A stretch of 64,000 bases of DNA. Source: Paractinoplanes maris. GTDB taxonomy: Bacteria; Actinomycetota; Actinomycetes; Mycobacteriales; Micromonosporaceae. The notes beneath the pieces are model-generated. The model saw only the letters and a program-made list of their open reading frames with translations. It was not told the DNA's origin and did not search any database. The position numbers and the translations under genes are program-made. The DNA lies in the NCBI RefSeq assembly GCF_023544465.1, contig NZ_JALPVL010000001.1, positions 310,001 to 374,000 on the forward strand, read 5' to 3'. Positions 44,720 to 53,643 of the stretch are shown piece after piece (the stretch's first letter is position 1; each line of letters begins with the position of its first letter).

Positions 44720-46168
44720 ATGTCGCACGGCGGTGAGATCCTTGGCCTTGGCGGAGACGCGGCCACCGAACCCAGCTTCGACATTGCTATACGGGGTTAC
44801 GAGAAAAAGCAGGTCGAGCGTTACGTCGCCCGGGCCGAGAACGAGATCGCCGCGCTCGCCACCGAGCGCGAGCAGGCGTATTCGCAGATGCAGGCCATGA
44901 ACGCGCAGATCGAGCGCCTCCAGCAGGAGGTCGTCCAGGTCCGCAAGCAGAACGGATTGGGTGCCGAGGTCTCGTTCCGTCACCTGGGTCCGCGGGTCGA
45001 GCAGATCCTCGCGCTGGCCGAGGAGCAGGCCGAGGCGATCAAGGCGTCGGCCACCGACGACATCGCCGGCCGTCTGGCCGAGGCCGAGCGGGTGCGGGCC
45101 GAGGCCGAGGCGCACGCGCACAACGGCATCCGCGACTTCGAGATCGCGCTGGCCGCCCGCCGGGCCGAGGAGGAGCGGGCCGACGCCGCCAAGCGCGCCG
45201 CCTCCGAGAAGGCGCTGGCCGCCGCGCGCCAGTCGGCCGAGCAGATGCGCACCGAGGCCGAGAACACTCTGGTGCGCGCCCGGGCCGACGCCCAGCAGCT
45301 CACCGACCAGACCGCGCAGCAGGCCATGCGGGCCCGGGCCGAGGCCGACGGCTACGTGAAATCGACCCGCATGCAGGCCGAGCAGGAGATCAAGGCGCTG
45401 CGCGACAAGACCCAGCAGGAGATCAACGCCCAGCGCGCCGCGGCCGAGCGCGAGCACGCCAAGCAGAGGGCCGCCATCGAGCAGGATCTGGCCCAGAAGC
45501 GTCAGGCCGCCGCGCAGGAGCTGGCCCAGATGCGGGCCGGCGTCGAGAAGCAGTGCTCCGACCTGCGCAGCGAGGCCGACCGCTACGCCGAGGAGGTGCT
45601 GCGCCGCTCCGACGAGCAGGCCACCGCGGCCCGCAACCAGATCGCCGGCCAGCAGGAGAAGATCGCCGAGGCCGCCCGCCGGCTCGAGGCGGCCCAGGCC
45701 CAGGTGGCCGACGCCGAGCGCGACCTGGCCGCCGCCCAGGGCCGTGCCCGGGCCGGCGCCGACGAGGCCGACGAGGTGCAGAAACGCCTCGCCACGACGC
45801 GCCAGGAGCTGGAGATCGAGCAGGCCCGGCTGATCGAGGCCAAGAAGGCCGGCGAGGCCGCCGAGCGGCACGCCACCGACGTCCGCCGCCAGGTGCAGCG
45901 CGAGGCCAAGCGGGTGGCCGAGCTGGCCGCGGCCGCGGTGATGGCCGCCGCCGCCTCGCCCGAGGACGACGAGCCGGACGACGAGGCCGGCACCGACGGC
46001 CCGGTCGGCGCCCACGCGGCCGACAAGCCGGCCGCCCAGCCCACCGGCCAGCCCACCGGCCAGCCCGCCCAGCCCACCGGCCAGCACGCCGCCGCTCCGG
46101 GCAAAGTCACCGCGTCGGCCAAGGTGACCGTTCCCCCGGCGTCGCGAGTGGGCGTCGAAGCGGAGTAG
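44720..46168 (+). CDS. long coiled-coil cytoskeletal protein (FilP-like candidate)
   Basis: A 482-residue protein. It starts with a short Gly-rich leader and a DivIVA-type motif (EPSFDIAIRGYEKKQVERYV), then about 370 residues of coiled coil (QAMNAQIERLQQEVVQVRKQ, RHLGPRVEQILALAEEQAEA). The tail is acidic, then PTGQ repeats. HLGPRVEQILALAEEQA has a counterpart GLGTRVEQILRLAEEQA in the preceding protein, so the two are paralogues. FilP forms filaments that stiffen hyphae in Streptomyces. ATG 44720 has GAGG 9 nt upstream; ATG 44711 is too close to it. Confidence 0.8.
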   Translation: MSHGGEILGLGGDAATEPSFDIAIRGYEKKQVERYVARAENEIAALATEREQAYSQMQAMNAQIERLQQEVVQVRKQNGLGAEVSFRHLGPRVEQILALAEEQAEAIKASATDDIAGRLAEAERVRAEAEAHAHNGIRDFEIALAARRAEEERADAAKRAASEKALAAARQSAEQMRTEAENTLVRARADAQQLTDQTAQQAMRARAEADGYVKSTRMQAEQEIKALRDKTQQEINAQRAAAEREHAKQRAAIEQDLAQKRQAAAQELAQMRAGVEKQCSDLRSEADRYAEEVLRRSDEQATAARNQIAGQQEKIAEAARRLEAAQAQVADAERDLAAAQGRARAGADEADEVQKRLATTRQELEIEQARLIEAKKAGEAAERHATDVRRQVQREAKRVAELAAAAVMAAAASPEDDEPDDEAGTDGPVGAHAADKPAAQPTGQPTGQPAQPTGQHAAAPGKVTASAKVTVPPASRVGVEAE

Positions 46169-46248
46169 GGCCGGCGTGCGATAGCGTCGCCGCCGAGACT
46201 GTGCGGCCGGCGGTGAATACACCGGCTCCCACCCCTGTGGAGGAACCG

Positions 46249-47382
46249 GTGGCGAGGGACGAGGATCTGCCGGTGGAGACGCCGGAGCCGGACGACGACA
46301 CCCTCGGCGACGTCGCCGAGGATCACCTGGAGGGTCGTTTCGGTCGCCCCGGGCCGCCCCTCGACCGGCGCAACCCATTCATGATCGGCCTGCTCGGCGG
46401 GCTGGGCGTCATCCTGGCCTACGCGCTCTTCCTGGGTCTGCGGAACGCGGCGTCGATCCTCGTCCTGATCTTCATCGCGCTCTTCCTGGCGATCGGGCTC
46501 AACCCGGCGGTGGTCCGCCTGCGCACCTGGGGCATCCCGCGCGGGTTCGCCGTGGCGATCGTCGCGCTGGCCGTGGTCGGGCTGCTCGCGGGCGGCATCA
46601 TCGCGCTGGTCCCGCCGCTGATCAGCCAGACCACCGAGCTGATCCAGAACGTGCCCGGCTACATCCAGAGCCTGCAGCGCAGCGAGACGATCAACGAGCT
46701 GGTCCAGCGGTACGACGTCGTCAACCGGGTGACCAGCGCGCTCAACGCGGGCACGGTCGGCGGCGCCGTCGGCGGTGTGGTGGGCGTCGGCCGGATGCTC
46801 GCCGGCACGGTGTTCAACCTGCTCACCGTGCTGGTGCTGACCATCTATTTCATGGCGTCGTTCGACCGCATCCGGGAGACCGGCTACTCACTCGTGCCGG
46901 CCTCCCGACGGGTGCGGGTGCGGCTGCTCACCGACGAGATCCTGACCAAGGTCGGGGCGTACATGGTCGGGGCGATCTCGATCGCCGTGCTGGCCGGGGC
47001 CAGCACCTGGCTGCTGGCCGTCATCCTCGGCCTGGCCTACCCGTTCGCGCTGGCCGTGGTCGTGGCCGTCACCGACCTCATCCCGCAGATCGGCGCCACG
47101 CTGGGCGCGGTCATCGTGAGCCTGGTCGGGTTCGCCTCGTCGCTGACCGACGGCATCGTCTGCGCCGTCTTCTTCCTGCTGTACCAGCAGATCGAGAACT
47201 ACCTGATCTATCCGAACGTGATGCGCCGCTCGGTCAAGGTCAGCGACGTGGCGGCCGTGGTCGCGGCGCTGCTCGGGGTCGCCCTCTTCGGGGTGGTGGG
47301 CGCGCTGGTGGCGATCCCGATGGTGGCCGCCATCCAGCTGATCATGCGCGAGGTCGTGGTGCCCAGCCAGGAGGCGCGTTAG
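46249..47382 (+). CDS. AI-2E-family (PerM/TqsA) membrane protein
   Basis: A 377-residue membrane protein with an acidic N-terminal tail and about eight helices. It shows family marks: FLAIGLNPAVVRLRTWGIPR, VPPLISQTTELIQNVPGYIQ, and DLIPQIGATLGAVIVSLVGF...QQIENYLIYPNVM near the C-terminus. Family members export autoinducer-2 or act as ion antiporters; the substrate is unknown. GTG 46249 is chosen because GGAGG lies 5 nt upstream. Its TAG shares a 4-nt TTAG with the stop of the convergent hydrolase. Confidence 0.85.
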   Translation: MARDEDLPVETPEPDDDTLGDVAEDHLEGRFGRPGPPLDRRNPFMIGLLGGLGVILAYALFLGLRNAASILVLIFIALFLAIGLNPAVVRLRTWGIPRGFAVAIVALAVVGLLAGGIIALVPPLISQTTELIQNVPGYIQSLQRSETINELVQRYDVVNRVTSALNAGTVGGAVGGVVGVGRMLAGTVFNLLTVLVLTIYFMASFDRIRETGYSLVPASRRVRVRLLTDEILTKVGAYMVGAISIAVLAGASTWLLAVILGLAYPFALAVVVAVTDLIPQIGATLGAVIVSLVGFASSLTDGIVCAVFFLLYQQIENYLIYPNVMRRSVKVSDVAAVVAALLGVALFGVVGALVAIPMVAAIQLIMREVVVPSQEAR

Positions 47383-48176
47383 TCGGCGCGGGGCATGGGG
47401 ACGTCGGCGAAGGCGGCGGTCGTGCGGTTGGCGTAGGCGTTCATGTCGCCCGTCTCCATCGGACCGTCCCAGGTGCGCGGCAACGGCACCTCGACCGACG
47501 GTGCGACCCGGCTCACGATCTCGTCCAGCACCTTTTCGGCGTCGCCGACCCAGAGGTGCTTGCCGCCGGCGATCGGCACCACCTCGGCGTGCGGCACGGC
47601 GGCGAACCGCTCGGTGGCCTCGGCCGGGCGCAGATAGTCGTCGAACTCGGGCACGATCGCGGTCAGCGGCTTGCCCTCGGTGGCCCACGCGGCCAGGTGC
47701 TCGGGCTGGGAGAAACGCAGCGGCGGGGAGAGCAGGATCGCCCCCGCCACGGCCGGGTCGAGGCCGTGCATCAGGGTCAGGTCGGTCCCGAACGACCAGC
47801 CGAGCAGCCAGACGTGGGGCAGGTCGGTGAACTCGGCGTACTCGATCGCGGCGGCCACGTCGAACTTCTCGTCGACCCCGCTGGAGAACGCGCCCTCGCT
47901 GGTGCCGCGCACGCTGGACGTGCCGCGGGTGTTGAAGCGCAGCACGGCCAGGCCGGCCAGCGCGGGCAACCGCCACGCGGCCTTGCGGAAGACGTGACTG
48001 TCCATCATGCCGCCGTGGGTGGGCAGCGGGTGCAGGCAGACCAGCGTGGCGACCGGCTCGCGGTCGATCGGGCGGGCCAGCTCACCGACGAGGGTGAGCC
48101 CGTCGGCGGTCTGCAGCTCGATGTCCTCGCGCCGGGCGGGCAGGATCGAGTTCGCTCGGATGGGGTTGCTCGGCAT
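47379..48176 (-). CDS. alpha/beta hydrolase (serine esterase-like)
   Basis: A 265-residue hydrolase-fold protein resembling the YfbK/KANL3-like short hydrolases. It has the HPLPTHGGMM oxyanion loop, FNTRGTSSVRG, nucleophile elbow LLGWSFGTDL (GWSFG) and C-terminal PIAGGKHLWVGDAEKV with the putative catalytic His. The substrate is unknown. No signal peptide. It converges on and overlaps the AI-2E gene by 4 nt. Confidence 0.85.
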   Translation of the reverse strand: MPSNPIRANSILPARREDIELQTADGLTLVGELARPIDREPVATLVCLHPLPTHGGMMDSHVFRKAAWRLPALAGLAVLRFNTRGTSSVRGTSEGAFSSGVDEKFDVAAAIEYAEFTDLPHVWLLGWSFGTDLTLMHGLDPAVAGAILLSPPLRFSQPEHLAAWATEGKPLTAIVPEFDDYLRPAEATERFAAVPHAEVVPIAGGKHLWVGDAEKVLDEIVSRVAPSVEVPLPRTWDGPMETGDMNAYANRTTAAFADVPMPRAD

Positions 48177-48218
48177 GGAGGCCTTCAGTCCTTCTTCGGG
48201 TGGGACGGTCGGACGGCG

Positions 48219-48557
48219 TTACCCATAGCGTGGCGCGTTGCGGGAGCGCTCCACCCCTGGACCGCGACGATCGCGCGCCTTCCAGCAGCCGGTGTGCCAG
48301 TGGCGGCGGTCGGTCTCGTCACCCCGGCCGTCGATCGGCCACGCCACCACGTGGGCCACGCCGGGGCGGATCTCCTGCATGCACCCGGGGCACCGGTACG
48401 TCTTCGAGGCCGCGCCGCCGAAGATCGAGCGCACCATCCACTCGCCGTCCTGCCACTGCTGGACGCCCTCGATGCCCTTGCGGACCCGCTCGTCGGTCAG
48501 CGCCCGGAGCGGCTCGGGGCCGCCCCGGCGGCGTGCGTGGTTGCGGCGGGGACTCAC
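48219..48557 (-). CDS. conserved actinobacterial zinc-ribbon-like protein
   Basis: A 112-residue basic protein beginning SPRRNHARRRGG. Its core is EGVQQWQDGEWMVRSI, TYRCPGCMQEIRPGVAHVV and RRHWHTGCWKARDRRGPGV. The CxxC pair with His and a final HxxC suggest a zinc site. Streptomyces homologues are often labelled ATP/GTP-binding protein, but there is no P-loop here. The GTG start at 48557 is chosen because the family begins at SPRRN. It is divergent from the aldehyde dehydrogenase gene. Confidence 0.8.
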   Translation of the reverse strand: MSPRRNHARRRGGPEPLRALTDERVRKGIEGVQQWQDGEWMVRSIFGGAASKTYRCPGCMQEIRPGVAHVVAWPIDGRGDETDRRHWHTGCWKARDRRGPGVERSRNAPRYG

Positions 48558-48633
48558 ATTTACCAGCGTACGGGTAACCCCGATCACGCCTGGCTGGTGA
48601 CTCCCGGGTAACAAGCGAATTAGACTCGCGTTC

Positions 48634-50124
48634 ATGACCGCCACCCGAGCGCCTGGCCAGCCGGTTGTCGAAGACGGCGTCCTGATCTCCACCAACCCCG
48701 CCTCGGGCGCGGAGGCCGGCCGGGTGCCGGTGGCCGGCGCCGAGGCGGTGAACGAGACCGTCCGCCGCGCGCGGGAGGCCGCCCTGTGGTGGCAGGCGCT
48801 CGGTTACGACGGCCGCCGCGAGCGGCTCCTGCGCTGGCGCTCGCTGATCGTGCGCCGCATCGAGGAACTGGCCCGGCTGACCACCCTGGAGACCGGCAAG
48901 CCGGACGCCGACGCCGTCGTCGAGGCGACCGCCGCGGTCGAGCACCTCGACTGGGCGGCCCGCAACGCCAAGCGGGTGCTCGGCCCGCGCAAGGTGCGCA
49001 CCCGGCTGCTGCTGGCCGAGCACTCCGGCCACTTGGAATACCAGCCGTACGGCGTGGTCGGCGTGATCGGCCCGTGGAACTACCCCATCGTCACGCCGGT
49101 CGGCCCGATCAGCGGCGCGCTCGCGGCCGGCAACGCCGTGGTCTTCAAGCCCAGCGAATACACCCCGATCGTCGGCCAGTGGCTGGTCGACACGTTCGCC
49201 GAGGTGGTGCCCGAGCAGCCGGTGCTGCAGGCGGTGCACGGCCTGGGCGACACCGGGGCCGCGCTGTGCCGCTCGGGCGTCGGCAAGGTCTCGTTCACCG
49301 GCTCGACCGCCACCGCCAAGAAGGTGCTGGCCGCGTGTGCCGAAAACCTGGTCCCCGCGGTCATCGAGGCCGGCGGCAAGGACGCGCTGATCGTCGACGC
49401 CGACGCCGACATCCCGGCCGCGGCCGAGGCGGCGGTCTGGGGCTCGATGACCAACGCCGGGCAGACCTGCATCGGCATCGAGCGGGTCTACGCGGTCGCC
49501 CCGATCTACGACGCCTTCGTCAGCGCGGTGGTGGAGAAGGCGGGCAAGCTGCGGACGGGCGAGGAGATCGGGCCGATCACCATGCCCGGCCAGCTCGACA
49601 TCATCCGTGACCACATCGACGACGCGCTGGCCAAGGGGGGCACGGCGGTGCTCGGCGGATCCGGTGCGGTGCAACCTCCGTACGTCTCGCCGACCGTCCT
49701 GGTCGAGGTGCCGGCCGACTCCCGGGAGATGCGGGACGAGACCTTCGGGCCGACGCTGACCATCACCAAGGTGGCCGACGCCGACGAGGCCGTGCAGAAG
49801 GCCAACGACACACCGTACGGCTTGGGGGGTGCCGTCTTCGGCAAGAGGAACGCGCTGCGCATCGCCCGCCGGCTGCGCTCGGGCATGGTGGCCGTCAACT
49901 CGACGCTGACCTTCGTCGGCATGGGCAACCTGCCGTTCGGCGGCGTGGGCGACTCCGGTTTCGGGCGCATCCACGGCGAGGACGGGCTGCGCGAGTTCAG
50001 CCGGGCCAAGTCGATCACCGTACGCCGGGGTCCCTCGCTCCTGCCCGCGATGACCTTCGAGCGCACCCCGGCCCAGGTGGCCAACATCGTCAAGACCTTG
50101 CGGGTTTTGTACGGCCGTAAGTGA
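48634..50124 (+). CDS. aldehyde dehydrogenase (NAD(P)+)
   Basis: A 496-residue aldehyde dehydrogenase. Seen are the NAD-binding GVIGPWNYPIVTPV and FKPSEYTPIVGQWL, the FTGSTATAKK turn, the general-base Glu in IEAGGKDALIV and the catalytic Cys in TNAGQTCIGIERV. The substrate is not predictable; the sequence is of the succinate-semialdehyde/aliphatic type. The next gene starts in its stop codon (GTGA), so it is in an operon with an ABC ATPase and the DUF6297 protein. Confidence 0.92.
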   Translation: MTATRAPGQPVVEDGVLISTNPASGAEAGRVPVAGAEAVNETVRRAREAALWWQALGYDGRRERLLRWRSLIVRRIEELARLTTLETGKPDADAVVEATAAVEHLDWAARNAKRVLGPRKVRTRLLLAEHSGHLEYQPYGVVGVIGPWNYPIVTPVGPISGALAAGNAVVFKPSEYTPIVGQWLVDTFAEVVPEQPVLQAVHGLGDTGAALCRSGVGKVSFTGSTATAKKVLAACAENLVPAVIEAGGKDALIVDADADIPAAAEAAVWGSMTNAGQTCIGIERVYAVAPIYDAFVSAVVEKAGKLRTGEEIGPITMPGQLDIIRDHIDDALAKGGTAVLGGSGAVQPPYVSPTVLVEVPADSREMRDETFGPTLTITKVADADEAVQKANDTPYGLGGAVFGKRNALRIARRLRSGMVAVNSTLTFVGMGNLPFGGVGDSGFGRIHGEDGLREFSRAKSITVRRGPSLLPAMTFERTPAQVANIVKTLRVLYGRK

Positions 50125-50804
50125 GCCCCCGGAACCCGGCTGCTAGCGTCCGTGAAGTGGTGGATCACCCCGCTGTCGAGGTCGACGGCCTGCATGTCGG
50201 TTACGGCTCCACGCCCGTCCTGCTGGGGGTCGACCTGACCGTGCCGGCCGGCACGGGCGTCTGCGTGGTCGGCGAGAACGGGATCGGCAAGTCGACCCTG
50301 CTGCGCTGCGTGAGCGGCCTGCAGCAGCCCGACCAGGGCACCATCCACGTCTTCGGCGGTGATCCCGGCGCCACCCCCGAGTTCTGGCGGGCCGTGGTGA
50401 CCACGGTCGAGCCGCCGACCTGGTATCCCGGGCTCACCGCCCGCGAGCACGCCGAGCTGGTCTGCCGCGCGCACGGCCAGGATCCGGAGGAGGCCGGGGT
50501 CGACGAGGCCCTCGAGCGGTTCGGCCTGGCCGGGCACCTCGACGCCATCCCGCCGTCGCTCTCGTCCGGTCAGAAACAACGGCTCGTGCTGGCCATCGCC
50601 CTGCTGCGGCCCAGCTCGCTGCTGATCCTCGACGAGCCCGAGCAGCGCCTCGACCGCGAGGGCCGGGCCGACGTGGCCTCGCTGCTGGCCGACTACGTCG
50701 CCGGCGGTGGCTCGCTGCTGATGGCCAGCCACGACGACGGCTTCGCGGCCGCCTCGGGCGCGGCGATCACCACCATGGAGTCGCTCAGCTCGGTCGCGCC
50801 GTGA
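50121..50804 (+). CDS. ABC transporter ATP-binding protein
   Basis: A 227-residue ABC ATPase with Walker A GENGIGKSTLL, signature LSSGQKQRLVLAIALL, Walker B LLILDEPEQRLD and a His switch (MASHDDG). The GTG at 50121 overlaps the preceding stop, and its own stop overlaps the next start (GTGA). The neighbouring DUF6297 membrane protein is its likely permease, so the pair forms an ABC-2-like exporter of unknown substrate. Confidence 0.9.
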   Translation: MSPRNPAASVREVVDHPAVEVDGLHVGYGSTPVLLGVDLTVPAGTGVCVVGENGIGKSTLLRCVSGLQQPDQGTIHVFGGDPGATPEFWRAVVTTVEPPTWYPGLTAREHAELVCRAHGQDPEEAGVDEALERFGLAGHLDAIPPSLSSGQKQRLVLAIALLRPSSLLILDEPEQRLDREGRADVASLLADYVAGGGSLLMASHDDGFAAASGAAITTMESLSSVAP

Positions 50805-52294
50805 CCGCCGTCCCGCTCGCTCCCGTCCGGCGCTGGATCAGCCGCACCCAGTCGTCGCACCGCGAGCGCGGCGCCACGCTGAACAGCCTGTACATCGGCG
50901 TCCTGACCGTCGCCATCATCGGCGGGATGCTGCACCGCCAGCTCGCGAGGATCTTCTGGCCGGCCGCGCCCGACGCGTCCGCGCTCGCCGCGGGCTCGCT
51001 GGTCGCCGTCTGCTACGGGTTGCTCTATCTGGCCCTGCGCCGGTTCGGCCCGCTCGCGCTGAGCCGCCCGGCGGCCTCCTGGCTGCTGCCGGCCCCGGTC
51101 AGCCGGCGCCGGCTGCTGCTGCCTTCGCTGCGCATCGCCGGCCTCGTCGCCGCGGTCATCGGCGCCCTGGCCGGGCTGGCCATCGTCGGCCACGCCGCGC
51201 CCCGGGCCGAGGCCGGTGACGAGGTGGCGCTGCTGGTCGCCGGGGGTGGGCTGGCCGGGCTGGCCCTGCTGCTGGTCGCCACGGCGGCCCAGGCGGGCGG
51301 ACCGTGGGGCACCGCGCTCGACCGGCTGGCCGGGCTGATCTTCGCGGCCGGGCTGGCCGGGCTGGTCACCAGCACGACGCTCGACCGCCCGCTGACCATC
51401 GAGCAGTGGCCCGCGGTCACCACGCTGACCCCGATCGTGGGCGCCTTGGCCGCGCTCGTGGTGGTCGCGCTGGCCCTGGTCGTCCGCGGGCTCGCGGCCA
51501 CGCCGAGCGACCGCATCCTGGAGGCCTCGCGCACGGCCGGCACGCTCTTCGACACGGCTTTCGGCATCGAGCCGTCGTTCCTGACCGACATGATCGAGCG
51601 CCGTTACTGGGCCCGCCGGCGCCTGCGCTCGACCCGCCTGTTCCCCCGGCTGCCCGTGCTGGTCGCGCAAGACCTGCTGCTGGCGCTGCGCCGCCGCAGC
51701 CGGCTGATGTGGCTGGTGCTCGGGGCCGCGCTGCCGGTGCTGCTCGGCGGGGCTCCGGGCTGGGTGCTGGGCGCCGCCGTCCTGCTCGGCTGCCTGATCG
51801 CCGGCATGACGGCCGGCGGCAACGTGAAGACCGACGCCGGCAACCCGGTGCTCCTGCGGCTGCTCGGGCTGTCGTCCCGGCAGGCCGTCTTCCAGCGGCT
51901 GTGGGTCCCGGGCGTGCTGGCCGGTCTGTGGGCCGCCCTCGCGCTGACCGCGCTCGACGTCCTGGGCGACCTGCCGGCCGGACCGTGGTGGGCGCTGGGC
52001 CTGGTGCTCGGCCCGATCGGGGCGGCCGCCGCGGTGCACCGCGCCCGGGTCGGCTTCGTCCGCAACGAACTGCTGCCGCTGGACACCCCGATGGGCACGC
52101 TGTCGACCGGCCCCCTGGTCAACGCGGTGATGGGGCCCGACCTCCTGCTGCTCGGCATCCCGGCCTGGATCGCCATCGCCCAGGGCACGCTCTCCTGGAC
52201 GACGGTGCTGCTGCAGGCGATCATCGGCGTGGCCGGCGCCCGCTTCTATCTGTCCGGCACCACCGGGGACGACCGCACCGAGCTATCGCACTAG
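50801..52294 (+). CDS. DUF6297 multi-pass membrane protein (probable ABC permease)
   Basis: A 497-residue protein with about 11 hydrophobic helices ([54 protein letters not shown]). A cytosolic loop contains [20 protein letters not shown]. It matches the DUF6297 actinobacterial family in my recollection. Its position directly after an ABC ATPase, with coupled translation, indicates the membrane part of a transporter. Its stop shares CTAG with the convergent nucS stop. Confidence 0.8.
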   Translation: MTAVPLAPVRRWISRTQSSHRERGATLNSLYIGVLTVAIIGGMLHRQLARIFWPAAPDASALAAGSLVAVCYGLLYLALRRFGPLALSRPAASWLLPAPVSRRRLLLPSLRIAGLVAAVIGALAGLAIVGHAAPRAEAGDEVALLVAGGGLAGLALLLVATAAQAGGPWGTALDRLAGLIFAAGLAGLVTSTTLDRPLTIEQWPAVTTLTPIVGALAALVVVALALVVRGLAATPSDRILEASRTAGTLFDTAFGIEPSFLTDMIERRYWARRRLRSTRLFPRLPVLVAQDLLLALRRRSRLMWLVLGAALPVLLGGAPGWVLGAAVLLGCLIAGMTAGGNVKTDAGNPVLLRLLGLSSRQAVFQRLWVPGVLAGLWAALALTALDVLGDLPAGPWWALGLVLGPIGAAAAVHRARVGFVRNELLPLDTPMGTLSTGPLVNAVMGPDLLLLGIPAWIAIAQGTLSWTTVLLQAIIGVAGARFYLSGTTGDDRTELSH

Positions 52295-52950
52295 AAGAGG
52301 GTCAGCTCGTCGCGTTCCATGCCGCGCAGCTTGTCGTAGTCGACGACCAGGCAGCGGATGCCCCGGTCGGTGGCGAGCACGCGGGCCTGGGGCTTGATCT
52401 CCTGGGCGGCGAAGACACCCCGCACCGGGGCCAGCAGCGGGTCGCGGTTCATCAGCTCGAGGTAGCGGGTGAGCTGCTCGACGCCGTCGATGTCGCCTCG
52501 GCGCTTCACCTCGACGGCCACCGAGCCGTGGGTGGCGTCCTTGAGCAGCAGGTCGACCGGGCCGATGGCGGTCATGAACTCGCGGCGCACCAGGGTCCAG
52601 CCCTCGCCGAACGTCTCGGGGTGGGCGGCCAGCAGCTCCTGCAGGTGCGCCTCGACGCCATCCTTGACCAGGCCGGGATCGATGCCCAACTCGTACGACG
52701 TGTCCTGGAAGATCTCCTCCAGGGTGATCCGGAGCTCCTCGCCGGCCTTGTTGACCACCTTCCAGACGCCCGGCGCCTCCTGCAGCTTGCAGGGCGGGCT
52801 CATCCAGTTGAGCGGCTTGTAGGCCCGGTCGTCGGCGTGAATCGAGACCGAGCCGTCGGCCTTGACCATCACCAGCCGGACGGCGGTGGGCAGGTGGGCG
52901 GACAACCGGCCGACATAATCGACCGAGCACTTCGCGATGACCAGGCGCAC
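52291..52950 (-). CDS. nucS: mismatch-specific endonuclease NucS/EndoMS
   Basis: NucS replaces MutS/MutL in most actinobacteria and cuts both strands at G-T, G-G and T-T mismatches. The 219-residue protein has the N-terminal DNA-binding domain ([35 protein letters not shown]). The nuclease core has GPVDLLLKD (Asp) and [20 protein letters not shown] (Glu-x-Lys). The terminal DELTLF is the sliding-clamp-binding tail. All motifs are intact. The gene is monocistronic and convergent with the transporter operon. Confidence 0.96.
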   Translation of the reverse strand: MRLVIAKCSVDYVGRLSAHLPTAVRLVMVKADGSVSIHADDRAYKPLNWMSPPCKLQEAPGVWKVVNKAGEELRITLEEIFQDTSYELGIDPGLVKDGVEAHLQELLAAHPETFGEGWTLVRREFMTAIGPVDLLLKDATHGSVAVEVKRRGDIDGVEQLTRYLELMNRDPLLAPVRGVFAAQEIKPQARVLATDRGIRCLVVDYDKLRGMERDELTLF

Positions 52951-53020
52951 CGGACGACAGTACCGTCACGCCGGACGCGCGAGCCAAGCGGCGTTCGCAG
53001 GGGTTTGTCATCCTGGAGCC

Positions 53021-53635
53021 GTGCTCGAAGCGCTCACCGGCACCGGCCTGGCCGCATCCGCCGGGCTCAATGCCTACATCCCCCTGCTCACCATGGGCCT
53101 GCTGGCCCGCTACACCGACACGATCGACCTGCCGACCGGTTGGAGCTGGCTGTCCAACGGCTGGACCCTGCTGATCCTGGCCCTGCTGCTGGCCGTCGAG
53201 GTCGTCGCGGACAAGGTGCCGGTGGTCGACCACGTCAACGACGTGGTGCAGACCGTCGTCCGGCCGACCGCGGGCGGCCTCGCCTTCGGGGCCGGGTCGT
53301 CCTCCGAGACGGTCACGGTCAGCGACCCCGGCTCGTTCTTCGGGTCGCACCAGTGGATCCCGATCGCCGCCGGGGTGGTGATCGCGCTCGTGGTGCACGG
53401 GGTCAAGGCGACCTCCCGGCCCGTGGTGAACGCCACAACGGCCGGGTTCGGCGCCCCGGTGGCCAGCACGGCGGAAGACATTGGCAGCGTCGTGATGTCC
53501 GTTCTGGCCATCCTGTTGCCGGTGTTGGTCCTGGTCGGACTCGTGGTGATGGTGCTGGCCGGGTTCTGGGTGGTGCGCCGGCGCCGGCGGCGCAAGGCAC
53601 TGTCGGGTTCCGGCGCGCCGCAGCTGTTTGGTTGA
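53021..53635 (+). CDS. DUF4126 membrane protein
   Basis: A 204-residue protein with the DUF4126 start GTGLAASAGLNAYIPLLTMG and HVNDVVQTVVRPTAGGLAFG, four to five hydrophobic helices, and a basic tail (RRRRRRKALSGSG). Its function is unknown. GTG 53021 has GGAG close upstream. The next gene may begin in the stop codon (TTGA at 53632) or 8 nt later. Confidence 0.85.
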   Translation: MLEALTGTGLAASAGLNAYIPLLTMGLLARYTDTIDLPTGWSWLSNGWTLLILALLLAVEVVADKVPVVDHVNDVVQTVVRPTAGGLAFGAGSSSETVTVSDPGSFFGSHQWIPIAAGVVIALVVHGVKATSRPVVNATTAGFGAPVASTAEDIGSVVMSVLAILLPVLVLVGLVVMVLAGFWVVRRRRRRKALSGSGAPQLFG

Positions 53636-53643
53636 CTCTCCGG

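Noticed and set aside
51304..53640. Plus-strand frame extending upstream from the eight-helix protein through nucS and the DUF6297 gene
   Set aside because: Upstream of 53632 the translation is Arg/Gly/Ala-rich shadow sequence; only the part from TTG 53632 or GTG 53644 is gene-like.
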